Shown: positions 57,081 to 64,000, counted from the first letter of the stretch. The stretch: 64,000 nucleotides of DNA from Telopea speciosissima (GCF_018873765.1 NC_057924.1:13851001-13915000), one strand, 5' to 3'. Notes: generated by a model not told the origin, from the letters alone. Made by a program: numbers and translations.

Positions 57081-60000
57081 CAGGATAAGCACAGAATAGT
57101 TGGCTGGAACTGCAGCAAAGATGTCTTTATTTCATGTTCAGCCATGTCGGCTGTGTTAGGGACAATTCTGTCCGTGTATTTTCATTCTCATATTATTAAT
57201 ATAAGTCTTAGGGTCTACCTTAGACAATCTAAGCATTATTCTCTAATTCTAAACTCTCTCAACATGGCATCAGAGCAGGTTATGAATTAGGGACCTTCCC
57301 CTTCTCGATTTTTTCCCCCCTTCGATTTTCTTTCTTCTTCTTCTTCCTCTAGCTTGATCCCTTTGCTTCCATTCTCCCACTAGGGCAGCATTGATGAGGT
57401 GATCTACAGATCCAGATGCTGCCCTTAATTACCTCTTTCCATGCTGCAATTTTGTGATCGATAGGGACAAAAAAATACCTGTGCGATATTTGGACCTTCA
57501 GTTTTTTTGGATTGTTTCCATCTCTACTACAAGGGACCAATCCTCCTCTTTGAAGACCAAGAACTGCAGCAGCTTCTCTCCTCAGATACTGTTCCTATCT
57601 TCCCTTGCATTCAAGACCTCCTAAGATCGATTTTTCACAAAATCAGGGTTTTTTTCAAAACCCTGACAATTGTCGATCTAGGAGTTTGTGACTTCTGTTG
57701 GTGCTGAATTTTTAAAGGCTGGTTCTCCACTTATAAAGACAGATTCGACTCCAATTTGATCCTCAACAATTCAGTTTTTGGGCCTATTCTTCCGTATATC
57801 GATTTCAGTCAAACATGGTTTTTTTCAAAACCCTGAAAAGATCAATCTAGGGGCTACGCTTGTCTGCTGCTGCTGATTTTTGGAGAGACATTCTCACATT
57901 GAAAGGGAATTCTCCTTCAATTTTCAGCCCTAAATTTGAAGGATTTCTTGGGTTTCTTATCACCACAGCCCTCCTCTGCGATTTGGGTTTTTTGATTGCA
58001 TTATGGGTGACTCTGAAGTCTCTACTGGTACCTCTGTTGCTGATGGGCTTGGTAGGAATGACAACCGTTATCTCCTTCCTAATCTTATCAAACTGGATGG
58101 GAGTAATTATTTGATCTGGTCTCGTTCGGCATACTTTGCTATTGCTGGCTGTGGGCTTACTGGCCATATTGATGGTACTATCACCATGCCGATTGCCCCT
58201 TACACTCTCTTGACCAGATGGATCTCCAACAATGGTATACTTATGTCCTATTTGATTGGCTCAATGCAATCAGACCTTGCCAATGGTTTTCTTCTCCTTG
58301 ATACAGCCCATCAGATTTGGTCTGCTTGCAAGGAGACATATGGACAACTCGATAATGATGCACAGGTGTATGAACTCTGGAAGAAGGTCAATAATACTAC
58401 TCAGGGGGAGTTATCTGTCTCCAAATACTATGCTACTTTGCACAGTCTCTGGCAGCAATTGGACCATTTTTCTGATGACCATCCCACTACAGTTGCTAAT
58501 ATCACTGCATATAAGAACCATCTGGACAAAAGCAGGGTATATGTTTTTTTGGCTGGTTTGAACATGGAGTATGACCAGATTCGTGTTCAAGTATTGCGTC
58601 ATTCCCCTTTTCCCACACTTGAACAATCCTATGCTTTGGTCTCGTCTGAAGAGAACCGTCGGGCTGCTATGCTCCACCCTCCGGTTACTAACAGATTAGC
58701 CCTCCAGTCTGCTGCCCAGGCTACCCTTGCACCTGTCGGACATGTTTCTCTTGGTGATTCTACTACAGGGATTGTTACTTGTGAGCATTGTCACAAGCCT
58801 TACCACACCAAAGAGAAGTGCTGGAAGCTTCACAGGAAGCCAGCTAATTTTGAGGCTAAACGGGCTGCCAAGAAGAAGACAAAAAATAGGGCAAACCACT
58901 CTGAATCTGTTCCTACAGCCCTGGCTACTGACACTGGTCTATCCTAGGATGATCTACAGGCTTTCCTACGAGTGTTAAGGTCTTCCGCAGCTGCTGCCTC
59001 TACTACATCAGCTCCTTCAGGTTCACACTTTGCCCCGTCAGGTTTCCATTTGGTGGTCATTGTGCTTCTGTAGCTTCCCATCCTTGGATCATAGATTCTG
59101 GGGCTACAGATCACATGACCGGTTCCTTTAGCCTGTTCCATCGGTATTCTCCCACTTCTGGGAAAGACAAGGTCAAAGTAGTTGATGGTTCCCTTTCCTC
59201 CATATCTGGAAAAGGAATCATCAACTGCACTTCCTCCCTTACTTTGTCTTCGGTTTTGCATATTCCTAATTTTACTACTAACCTTCTTTCCATTAGTAGT
59301 CTTATTCGTGATCTTAACTGTAAAGTGACGTTTTTTCCTTCCCATTGTGTGTTTAAGGATTTGGCCTCTGGGAAGACGATTGGATTGGTTAAAGTGCATG
59401 GTGGCTTGTACCTGCTTGATGATGGTCGTCTCACTCCACCCCCGTGTCCATCCCCACATCTTCAGGGGGAGAATTCTGGTTCTAGTGAAGATGTGTTTGT
59501 GCTTCCTGCCCTTGAGGTTCCTCCTCTCCCATCTACTTTGGAGTTTTGGCTGCTGCCCAGCCTCCGTTGGAGCCTATTTTAGCTGTTGTCCAGCCTCCTT
59601 TGGAGCCTACTTTGGCTGCTGCCCAACCTCCTTTGGCTATTGCCCCTTCTGCCGTAGGGATTACTTTACAAGGGGAGCTTGTCGAAAATAATGATGGTCA
59701 TGTTCCTAGTCAGGGGGAGTTGACTGCAGTCCAGAGAACCATTAGTGAATTTCAAAAGAGAATTGACAACTCGAATATTATCACCTACCAAAAGAGATGC
59801 TCTAAAAGAGGGCAGCATCAATCCACTGTAGCACCGATACCTATCCAATTGCTGGCTCAGGATCCAGATCCTCATCTTCCTCCTGGTGAGACTTTTCCTT
59901 CCGAACTTCTTATTGCTCATCGCAAAGGTACTAGGACTTGCACCCTGCATCCTATTTCTCGCTTTGTTTCTTATAGTTCTCTTTCTTCGTCTTTTCGTGC

Positions 60001-62925
60001 ATTTATGTCTTCTCTTTCTTTTGTTTCTATTCCTAAAAATTGGTAGGAAGCTTATGCAGATGGAAAGTGGAAGGCAGTTATGTTGGAAGAAATGAGAGCC
60101 TTGAAAAAAAATAATACTTGGGATCTTGTAGATCTTCCTCCAGGGAAAAAACCAGTGGGATGTAAATGGCTGTTTGTGGTCAAATAGAAGGTTGATGGCA
60201 CTGTCGATCGATATGAGGCACGTTTGGTTGCAAGAGGCTTCACTCAGACATATGGGATTGACTACCAGGAGACCTTTGCTTCTGTTGCAAAGTTGAATAC
60301 AATTCGGGTTTTGCTATCTTACGCAGTCGATCTTGGATGGGATCTACAACAGCTGGATGTGAAGAATGCTTTCCTAAATGGAGAACTTGGTGAGGAGGTG
60401 TACATGGATATTCTAATCAAGGTAAAGTGTGCAATTGAAGCAAGCACTTTATGGGTTGAAATAGTCACCTAGAGCATGGTTTGGTCGGTTTCACAAGACC
60501 ATGATTTCTGTGGGCTATAAGCAAAGTAATGCTGATCACACTCTCTTTATAAAGAGGGCTGGTAAAATACTCACTGTTCTTATAGTCTATGTGGATGACA
60601 TTGTGGTTACTGGCAACGATGGTGACGAGATTAACCGGTTGAAGAAGTTTTTTGGGCAGGAGTTTGAGATTAAAGATCTAGGGAAGCTACGGTACTTTCT
60701 AGGGATTGAGGTTGCCAGGTCTTCTAAAGGCATCTTTCTCTCCCAAAGGAAGTATGTCCTAGACTTGTTGGCTGAAACTGGTTTGTTAGGATATCACCCT
60801 TCAGATACTCCTATGGAGGCTACTATCTGTCTCAAAGAAAAGGAGGGTGAACCTGTTGATAAAGGCCGTTACCAAAGACTAGTGGGGAAGCTGATTTATC
60901 TCTCACACACATGTCCAGTCATTGCTGTTGCTGTGAGTACTGTCAGTCAGTTTATGCACGACCCCTATTCTTTTCATATGGAGGCTGTTCTTCGGATTCT
61001 TCACTACTTGAAGTCAGCTCCTGGAAAAGGCATTCTTCTATCTCCTCATGGTTACCTACGGGTAGAGGCATATACCGATGCTGACTGGGCTGGTTCTGCA
61101 GATCAGAATTCGGAAATCTATCTCTGGGTATTGTTCTTTTGTAGGGGGCAATCTTGTCACTTGGTGTAGCAAGAAGCAAAATGTGGTGGCTCGTTCGAGT
61201 GTTGAAGCAGAGCTTTATGCTATGGCGCAGCGTATTTGTGAGTTACTTTGGCTGAAAGGTTTGCTAAAAGACCTTGGTGTTCCTATTCATCTTCCTACGA
61301 TGTTGTACTGTGATAACAAAGCTGCAATCAACATTGCTCACAATCCAGTACAGCATGATCGCACCAAGCATGTTGAAGTGGATAGACATTTTATCAAGGA
61401 GAAGTTGGAAGACGGATTGATTTGTGTTCCCTTTGTGAAGTCTACTGATCAGGTTGCTGATATTTTCACCAAGGGATTGTCTGGGAAATTGTTCCATCCT
61501 AATCTCGTCAAGTTGAGCATGATTGACATATTTGCTCCAACTTGAGGGGGAGTGTTGAATTATATACACCAGAATACCCCCATGTATTCTGGTCTTTTTC
61601 CTGTTTTTATTTCGTGTTCAGCCATGTCGGCTGTGTTAAGGACAATTCTGTCCATGTATTTTCATTCTGATATTATAAATATAAGGCTTAGGGTCTACCT
61701 TAGACCATCTAAGCATTATTCTCTAATTCTAAACTCTCTCAACAATAAAAATCCTTGGCAGCAACTGAGTTTAATCTTCAGCAGTAGCAGCAACTCGCAA
61801 GGTCCTTCTTTCTCTATTCTCCTTCTTCTTCTAGGTTTGCTGTTTGCCTCTTTTTTTTTGTTTTTTTTCCCTTCAGTTTGCTATTCTCTCTCTCTCGGCT
61901 TCTCCCTCTCTCATGATTTTATTCTGCCTTTTTTTTTCTTCTTTTCTTTAGACCTAATCTCCTATTTAATCTCTAATTGCTAAATCTACGCTGATAACAA
62001 TCTCTCTTTATCCTTTCGCGACTCAGACTTCTCCCCCCCTTCCCACGATTTATTTGCTATGGTAGGATTCACCATAGGCTTAGACTAAAAAATAAAAGGA
62101 TTTTAAATAAAATACTCCTCCTTTAAGGCTTGTAAGACTTGAACCCAAGACCTCATATCAACTAGAGTCACAACCAATAGCCTAACACTTCAATTGCTTA
62201 CTAAGTCCATAATCAATTTAAATATAAGAACTAAAGCACTCTTTAATTTTTAAATTTCTCATATACCCTTATGTCGACCAATACTAGGTCATAACTAAGA
62301 TCAGATTATACACATAATGGTATTAAGGAAAGAATAATCGTGAATTTATGGAATTGCCCCTGAGGTGTAAAGTTACGAATACCTCTGGGCATAGATAATT
62401 AATTATTTATTAACACTTTCAGGCTTTCAAAATTCTGGGACATTACATATGTAGTTGTCATAGTTGTCACGGCGTCTAGGTTCCTAGTCGTTGGAGGGAG
62501 CCTGGACAGAAGGTGACACCAACAGACAAGGCGACCAAGGCATCCCAGACACCTGCCTAAGCGATGTCTTGACAACTATGGTAGTTGTAATTATGGACTG
62601 GGGGTGCTAGTTAAATTGGAATATAGTGCCTTTTTTATATGATGAATTGGATGGTATAAGGAGTTTGGACCACTTGGCTTGTAGTCTATATATGCTTCAA
62701 CTTGTTCATCAGAACTTTTGTACTGAGTCCTTCGTATTACTGGATTTCTTTTTCTTTTGTTTTGTTGTTACTCTTGTCACAGTTATCATCTGCATATATG
62801 CAGTTTACATAAGTCGGTGTCTTTTGCAGATCATAACTCTCCTCGTACTAGTCGTGCATACCTTATTTCCTATTGCTTATGAGGGAAAATATCTTTATTG
62901 GAAGAACCCTTTGAACAAATTGAAG
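32087..62925 (+). CDS. TPC1: TPC1 two-pore vacuolar cation channel, exons 1-4 (gene continues off the right edge)
   Basis: TPC1 is the voltage- and Ca2+-regulated slow-vacuolar cation channel of the plant tonoplast (family knowledge; about 730-740 residues). Four exons are recoverable: 32087-32221, 45898-46041, 46929-47036 and 62830-62925. All junctions are phase 0 with GT donors and AG acceptors. Joined, they give 161 residues aligning without gaps to the N-terminus: cytosolic tail ([20 protein letters not shown]), [17 protein letters not shown], helix S1 ([19 protein letters not shown]), luminal loop ([13 protein letters not shown]), and helix S2 ([16 protein letters not shown]). Later exons (S3 onward, EF hands, second repeat) are not in the window. 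Introns are about 13.7 kb, 0.9 kb and 15.8 kb. The first and third are filled with transposons, so none of these exons stands out as an ORF. The start at 32087 (METPLL) is preferred because it aligns with the family's N-terminal acidic dileucine. Confidence 0.93.
33419..33559 (-). repeat. 3' LTR of copia element 3
   Basis: It is 141 bases and begins tgttggttgatgggataat on the plus strand. It is preceded by AGAGG and followed by the polypurine tract ctccccctc. It shares almost every base block with 44221-44359, such as ccctaatatgagagagtac. Confidence 0.88.
33567..36560 (-). pseudogene. copia 3 pol remnant: integrase C-terminus, RT, RNase H, with an internal duplication
   Basis: From high to low: integrase C-terminal part (36562-36080, [16 protein letters not shown]) and linker (36000-35700). 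RT follows (35569-35074, [15 protein letters not shown]; catalytic [15 protein letters not shown] at about 35000 intact). Then RNase H comes in two overlapping versions: one at 34720-34310 ([34 protein letters not shown]), the other at 34310-33567 ([26 protein letters not shown]) through the C-terminus [10 protein letters not shown]. So about 450 bases of RT/RNase H are present twice, from two diverged copies. Stops and frameshifts disable it. Confidence 0.85.
36575..36970 (-). other. LTR-like segment interrupted by the RTE LINE
   Basis: This stretch and 40225-40430 read as one piece of repeat DNA once the LINE and one TSD are removed (aaactaatatttagaaac / gaaaatagaaactaatc). The minus strand has a TATA-like tatttatatgtaagg near 36815-36830. 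Its ends are not defined; a solo LTR is likely but unproven. Confidence 0.35.
36986..37012 (+). repeat. CAA microsatellite (3' tail of the RTE LINE)
   Basis: About nine CAA units abut the TSD. On the element's strand this is the (TTG)n tail where target-primed reverse transcription began. Confidence 0.85.
37278..40065 (-). pseudogene. RTE endonuclease-reverse transcriptase, decayed
   Basis: The single polyprotein is broken into at least five reading frames: 40065-39709 and 39672-39421 endonuclease, 38981-38739 linker, 38606-37803 RT, and 37784-37278 C-terminus. Endonuclease motifs [13 protein letters not shown] and GGDLNRHVG are clear. RT blocks are clear, but the conserved F of the FADD box is S. 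It would nick target DNA and copy its own RNA; this copy cannot. Confidence 0.88.
40440..43019 (-). pseudogene. hAT-family transposase, decayed
   Basis: From the start at 43019 the product has a BED zinc finger ([20 protein letters not shown], about residues 23-42), then a low-complexity linker. A DUF659-type core follows (41988-41578: [12 protein letters not shown] with a catalytic-type Asp, [16 protein letters not shown]), then a region near 41508-41320. The C-terminal hATC dimerisation signature ([22 protein letters not shown] words, split between frames at 40560-40770) comes next, and finally an acidic tail ([10 protein letters not shown]) near 40520. At least four frame breaks or stops disrupt it. 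It would cut and paste hAT elements. Confidence 0.85.
43143..43329. mobile_element. 187-bp Mutator-like MITE (family B), exact 9-bp TSD
   Basis: The left end GGGAGAAAGAACGTAACC and the right, reversed GGGAAAAGGAACGCTAACC, are TIRs. The whole element folds as a near-complete palindrome (gtgtgggcgtgtacctgcgcc pairs with a matching right arm). TSD TTATTTCTT is exact at 43134-43142 and 43330-43338. It lies just upstream of the hAT transposase start. Confidence 0.88.
43340..44170 (-). other. putative 5' region of the hAT element
   Basis: AT-rich, then rich in GAGATCTCG words on both strands. On the minus strand a TATA-like ccaatataaataggatcc (about 44024-44042) lies about 1 kb before the transposase ATG. 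Probably the hAT promoter and subterminal repeats; I could not find the TIRs or TSD of the element. Confidence 0.4.
44221..44359 (-). repeat. 5' LTR of copia element 3
   Basis: It is 139 bases and starts (plus strand) tgtaggttgatgggataat. On its inner side lies the PBS (minus-strand TGATATCAGAG), on its outer side the TSD AGAGG. Small differences from the left LTR (33419-33559) show the insertion is not recent. Confidence 0.88.
44365..45897 (+). other. right part of TPC1 intron 1
   Basis: I find no bounded element. It is AT-rich with scattered purine runs, and ends at the polypyrimidine stretch and acceptor ctttcag of exon 2. Confidence 0.45.
45898..46041 (+). CDS. TPC1: TPC1 exon 2 (S1 helix)
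   Basis: It is 144 bases, 48 codons, acceptor CTTTCAG| and donor GAG|GTCAGT. It begins [20 protein letters not shown] and ends with the hydrophobic S1 segment [11 protein letters not shown]. It continues exon 1 in phase and matches the family sequence AEDGIGLP...LNFFE in order and spacing. Confidence 0.93.
46252..46394. mobile_element. hAT-type MITE (CATAGTTGTCA family) in TPC1 intron 2
   Basis: Left end CAATCGTTGTCAAGGCGTC, right end, reversed, CATAGTTGTCACAGCGTC; inner arms share ccaggc and ccttgg words. Flanks TTAACAAC and GTAACAAA match only in part, so the TSD is decayed. Confidence 0.75.
46929..47036 (+). CDS. TPC1: TPC1 exon 3 (S1-S2 luminal loop)
   Basis: It is 108 bases, 36 codons, acceptor ATTTGCAG| and donor GAG|GTTAAT. 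It reads [18 protein letters not shown] then [18 protein letters not shown], matching the family loop (PLWCEKNP..C, YYLGELPYLTNAESIIYE) in length and both cysteines. Confidence 0.93.
47593..50393 (+). mobile_element. L1 LINE 2, 5'-truncated, with 17-bp TSD, in TPC1 intron 3
   Basis: Target repeats AACTTTGTAGGATATCT (47576-47592) and AACTTTGCAGGATATCT (50394-50410) differ at one base. The element begins inside the region between endonuclease and RT, so its 5' end is lost, as is usual for L1. It contains RT and the C-terminal zinc-knuckle region in sense with TPC1. It ends with a T-rich 3' UTR and only a few A residues. It is GC-rich compared with its surroundings. Confidence 0.88.
47626..50128 (+). 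pseudogene. L1 reverse transcriptase and C-terminal domain, frameshifted
   Basis: A 412-codon open frame (47820-49058) holds the [51 protein letters not shown] frameshift near 48400 interrupts the DI(R)KAFDSIRW block. Then [20 protein letters not shown] and the catalytic FADD of [13 protein letters not shown] (about 48720) follow. A further frame change near 48960 leads into the next frame (to 49683). The zinc-knuckle part is in 49640-50128 ([19 protein letters not shown]). Each block is well preserved, so decay is moderate. Confidence 0.88.
50411..51409. other. LTR-like repeat DNA in TPC1 intron 3
   Basis: It contains words such as cattgtcacccgctatgtgac repeated at about 51230 and 51263, and a cggtgtagtctatttaccc block, typical of Gypsy-type LTRs. 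I cannot fix its ends. It appears to continue to the right of the Pack-MULE (53300-54330), so that element landed inside it. Confidence 0.35.
51690..52191 (-). pseudogene. captured SBP-box (SPL transcription factor) fragment with its intron
   Basis: The minus strand encodes a PRCQVEGC start followed by [20 protein letters not shown] and RFCQQC, then the junction ...CAACAG|GTTCAA. After 120 bases ending TTGTAG| it continues [20 protein letters not shown] genes have an intron exactly between R and FH of the SBP domain, so this is genomic DNA with its intron (51767-51886), not a retrocopy. The domain is cut after CRRR, before the basic end that completes it, and no downstream exon follows. It cannot encode a complete SBP domain unless fused to other sequence. 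I do not assign an SPL subgroup. Confidence 0.88.
52309..52818 (+). repeat. 264-bp tandem duplication inside the Pack-MULE
   Basis: Copies begin CCAAGACTACTGAACTC at 52309 and 52573 and differ at only a handful of positions. The second copy is traceable to about 52818. The duplication includes the WRKY-like coding start, so it arose after capture or was captured as such. Confidence 0.88.
52402..52503 (+). pseudogene. WRKY N-terminal-like fragment, first copy (stop)
   Basis: It starts [11 protein letters not shown] and continues [13 protein letters not shown], then TGA at 52501-52503. In the second copy the corresponding codon is CTA (Leu). It is a 33-codon dead copy of the frame described at 52668-52874. 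Confidence 0.5.
52668..52874 (+). pseudogene. captured WRKY50/51-like N-terminal fragment, second copy
   Basis: A 68-codon frame starts [19 protein letters not shown] and contains [15 protein letters not shown], a serine-rich end and a stop at 52872. The order NSP-x-D-F, an acidic F-SDYL-LDE block and Ser/Gly run resembles the N-terminus of small WRKY50/51-type proteins as I recall them. The WRKY domain itself is absent, so identification is tentative. Confidence 0.4.
53300..54334. other. LTR-like repeat DNA right of the Pack-MULE
   Basis: Apparently the continuation of the repeat at 50411-51409. AT-rich with no coding sequence, PBS or ends I can fix. Confidence 0.35.
54560..54894 (+). repeat. 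direct tandem repeat, about 151-bp period
   Basis: The block agccacattaagtcacatca ... tataagtaattaa occurs twice, at 54560 and 54711. The second copy carries an extra 25-base partial duplication (catttggtttatact repeated). It is very similar between copies, so recent. Confidence 0.85.
55148..56267 (+). mobile_element. L1 LINE 3, 3' fragment with A tail
   Basis: It corresponds to the last third of L1 LINE 2: [34 protein letters not shown], then a 242-codon frame (55441-56169) with [16 protein letters not shown] and the zinc-knuckle [18 protein letters not shown]. It ends in a run of A at 56258-56267. Strong 5' truncation is usual for L1. The last 750 bases are nearly intact. Confidence 0.85.
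56758..57045 (-). mobile_element. TRIM (miniature LTR retroelement), 288 bp
   Basis: Two direct repeats (56758-56825, 68 bases; 56981-57045, 65 bases) share ctaccgtttcacctaaaagc and gttagggaa, and have TG...CA ends. Inside the right repeat CTCTGATACCA (56970-56980) is, on the minus strand, the PBS TGGTATCAGAG. Inside the left repeat CTCCCCCACACA is the polypurine tract. The interior is about 155 bases and non-coding. AAGAA lies outside the left end and AAAAA outside the right. Confidence 0.85.
57045..57078 (+). repeat. poly-A tract (34 A)
   Basis: An uninterrupted run of A directly between the TRIM and the truncated LTR of copia element 2. It could be the tail of a lost retroposed sequence or simple slippage. 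Confidence 0.85.
57128..57264 (+). repeat. 5' LTR of copia element 2 (5' end lost)
   Basis: It matches 61607-61744 of the 3' LTR block by block (tcagccatgtcggctgtgtt, ggacaattctgtcc, gggtctaccttaga) and ends ctctctcaaca immediately before the PBS. Sequence left of 57128 does not match the 3' LTR. Confidence 0.85.
58003..58947 (+). pseudogene. copia 2 gag, nearly intact
   Basis: The 314-codon frame from [12 protein letters not shown] has the gag signature [12 protein letters not shown] and the zinc knuckle [14 protein letters not shown] (CX2CX4HX4C). It ends at TAG 58945-58947, where element 1 has CAG (Gln). So the stop is a single C-to-T change, and the original frame continued into the protease. 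Confidence 0.88.
58948..61545 (+). pseudogene. copia 2 pol remnant, integrase-deleted
   Basis: Protease site [12 protein letters not shown] (about 59095) is intact. GAG-pre-integrase begins, then at about 59455 the frame passes from [10 protein letters not shown] directly into the integrase C-terminal linker ([16 protein letters not shown]). The zinc-binding HHCC and D,D35E regions are gone. RT (60224 onward, [19 protein letters not shown]) has catalytic [15 protein letters not shown] (about 60590). RNase H ends [16 protein letters not shown], stop before 61546. TAG codons at 60044, 60185 and 60462 and a deletion near 60410 disable it. Confidence 0.88.
61553..61744 (+). repeat. 3' LTR of copia element 2
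   Basis: It is 192 bases, TGTTGAAT...CTCAACA, directly after the polypurine tract TTGAGGGGGAG. A TATA-like tattataaatataagg box is at 61671-61686. It aligns along its length with the reverse complement of the LTR at 20622-20810. Confidence 0.88.
61745..62450. other. unresolved repeat-like DNA in TPC1 intron 3
   Basis: CT-rich then AT-rich. It contains a ggcttgtaagacttgaaccc stretch typical of plant LTR regions and ends ctgggacattaca. There are no ends, PBS or coding sequence I can fix. Confidence 0.35.
62459..62580. mobile_element. 122-bp hAT-type MITE (CATAGTTGTCA family), exact 8-bp TSD
   Basis: The ends CATAGTTGTCACGGCGTC and, reversed, CATAGTTGTCAAGACATC are TIRs. TSD GTAGTTGT is exact at 62451-62458 and 62581-62588. 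It lies 250 bases upstream of TPC1 exon 4. Confidence 0.9.
62830..62925 (+). CDS. TPC1: TPC1 exon 4 (S2 helix)
   Basis: It is 96 bases, 32 codons, acceptor CTTTTGCAG| and donor AAG|GTAGGT. It encodes TM helix S2 ([19 protein letters not shown]) and the following linker [13 protein letters not shown]. It lies 15.8 kb from exon 3. The following exon (S3) is not found before the window ends. Confidence 0.93.
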
Positions 62926-63555
62926 GTAGGTGCTATCTAATTTCATGATGAATATATTGTTCAACCCTTTATGCATATACTTCTAAAATGGATTCTTGAT
63001 TTTTTAATGGAGTTGTGCATGAAAGTTTCAGTTTGTTTTATGAACATGGCGAGACAAGGGTTTGTGTCCCTAGAAGGTTATGCTTATGTCAAAATTTCCT
63101 TTCCCTCCAACATCAATGGGTAATGTGCCTCTGATTAGAATAAAAGTGGAACCAAAAATTGCCCAACTCAAGGGTTAAAGGTAGTTTTTTCTGGCCATAG
63201 GACCAGGAATGGAATATATGAATTTTAAATCATATTGTCACAAGAATGATTTCATACCTAAAATTTCAGAAACTGTTGTGGATGTGTGAGACATGAATCA
63301 GTGTCTCAAAAGCATATGGGACCTACATGTTGAGGCTTTGGATGGCAAAAATCTCTACTGATAGCTAAGAGCTTTGATAAGCCCCAGATCCCAAATTGTG
63401 AAGCAAAGTGAGGCATTTGCCTCAGGACATTAGGTTCACCGTTTCTTAGAGGCATGTATATACTGAATTATCTTTAAAGAAGGTTAAAATCGTGAGATGC
63501 AAAATTTACTCTTTTGCTTTGTTTCTCTTTGGTTCACTTCTTATTTTTTTTTCGG
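62926..63555 (+). other. start of TPC1 intron 4
   Basis: No exon matching the S3 region is found and no element with definable ends. AT-rich. Confidence 0.5.
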
Positions 63556-64000
63556 GTATCATTGATGTCAAGTATTTGCTTCCTATGACAACAAGTAAGA
63601 ATCAAATAAGTGTTTCCCTAAATAATCACTCTAGAGAATAGTTCAAAGTAATGAAAAGAAATAAGAAAAGGAAGAAGAAGAGAAAGGAAGAAGAAGAATA
63701 CACAAGAATGCTTGGGGAGAGAAATTGATTTCTCTCCTCTATAACTTGTGAATATTATGTAAGATTACATCAATACCCCCACACTAAAATAAGAATACTT
63801 GGGGAGGTAAAAATACGAGATTATTTAACAAGGTACCCATAATATCCTTACTCCATGAACTCTAACACTTCCTCCCCCTCAAGCTGGAGAATAAATGTCA
63901 TACATGCCCAGTTTGCTCAAGAGGGTACTAAACTGGAGTGCCAATTGGTCGCCTGTCTTCACAAAAGGAGTCCAGATGGAGCTAGAGTCAAATTTTCTTT
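63556..64000 (-). mobile_element. copia element 4, 3' LTR and RNase H end (continues off the edge)
   Basis: On the minus strand the copia RNase H C-terminus reads TPFVKTGDQLA and KLGMYDIYSPA followed by a stop, then the polypurine tract (plus-strand TTCCTCCCCCTC, 63868-63879). An LTR beginning TGTTAGAGTTCATGG follows (outer edge 63867; inner extent to about 63560 estimated). The usual ADIFTKAL motif after DQLA is altered to LQFSTLLS. It belongs to a different copia family from elements 1 and 2. Confidence 0.75.

Larger units (their letters stand above)
57128..61744 (+). mobile_element. Ty1/copia element 2 in TPC1 intron 3, integrase core deleted
   Basis: Order on the plus strand: truncated 5' LTR (57128-57264), PBS TGGCATCAGAGC (57265), leader, gag (58003-58947), protease, GAG-pre-integrase, integrase C-terminal part, RT, RNase H, polypurine tract, 3' LTR (61553-61744). 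Its LTR and proteins are of the same family as element 1 (16.2-20.8 kb). The integrase catalytic region between about 59440 and 59460 is missing. The first 55 or so bases of the 5' LTR do not match the 3' LTR, so no TSD is testable. It is in sense with TPC1. Confidence 0.9.

Noticed and set aside
1..64000. CRISPR array, bacterial operon or phage-type system
   Set aside because: No spaced short repeats, Shine-Dalgarno-led gene runs or bacterial genes; introns and plant retroelements show a plant nuclear genome.
1..64000. tRNA or rRNA genes
   Set aside because: No cloverleaf A and B boxes or rRNA signature words recognised by eye; tRNA-like words belong to retroelement primer sites.

Overview
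This is nuclear DNA of a flowering plant with a transposon-rich genome. Two conserved plant genes fix that: an uninterrupted callose synthase gene, and the first four exons of the vacuolar channel gene TPC1. The repeats are also plant types: short-LTR Ty1/copia elements with initiator-Met tRNA primer sites, L1 and RTE LINEs, hAT, Mutator-like elements, MITEs and TRIMs. I cannot name the species from the sequence.

Layout. Bases 1-7,300 are intergenic and packed with small inverted-repeat elements. Several have exact 9-bp target-site duplications (TSDs), typical of Mutator-like elements. Bases 7,349-12,724 hold a single-exon, 1,791-residue callose synthase of the CALS12/GSL5 (PMR4) type, apparently intact. 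Bases 12.7-31.4 kb are intergenic: a TRIM-like element, a decayed copia element (minus strand) split by a hAT-type MITE, a decayed L1 LINE (minus), a possible F-box/DUF295 relic and further MITEs.

From 32.0 kb to beyond the right edge lies TPC1 on the plus strand. Exons 1-4 (32,087-32,221; 45,898-46,041; 46,929-47,036; 62,830-62,925) are all phase 0 with GT/AG borders. They encode the first 161 residues, through helix S2. Introns 1 and 3 are about 13.7 and 15.8 kb long and filled with transposons. Intron 1 holds a copia shell (33,419-44,359) whose two LTRs are still flanked by the same 5-bp TSD. Its interior contains a nearly full-length RTE LINE with a 15-bp TSD and a decayed hAT transposase gene. 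Intron 3 holds a 5'-truncated L1 with a 17-bp TSD, a Mutator-like element carrying SBP-box (SPL) and probable WRKY gene fragments between TIRs with an exact 9-bp TSD, an L1 fragment, a TRIM and a copia element lacking its integrase core.

Function. The two host genes are not an operon or pathway unit. Callose synthase makes beta-1,3-glucan at the plasma membrane; TPC1 is the tonoplast slow-vacuolar cation channel. Everything else is transposon sequence in various stages of decay. The most notable items are the split TPC1 gene, the Pack-MULE-like element with two captured transcription-factor fragments, the composite copia shell, and a tight cluster of Mutator-type MITEs with overlapping TSDs.
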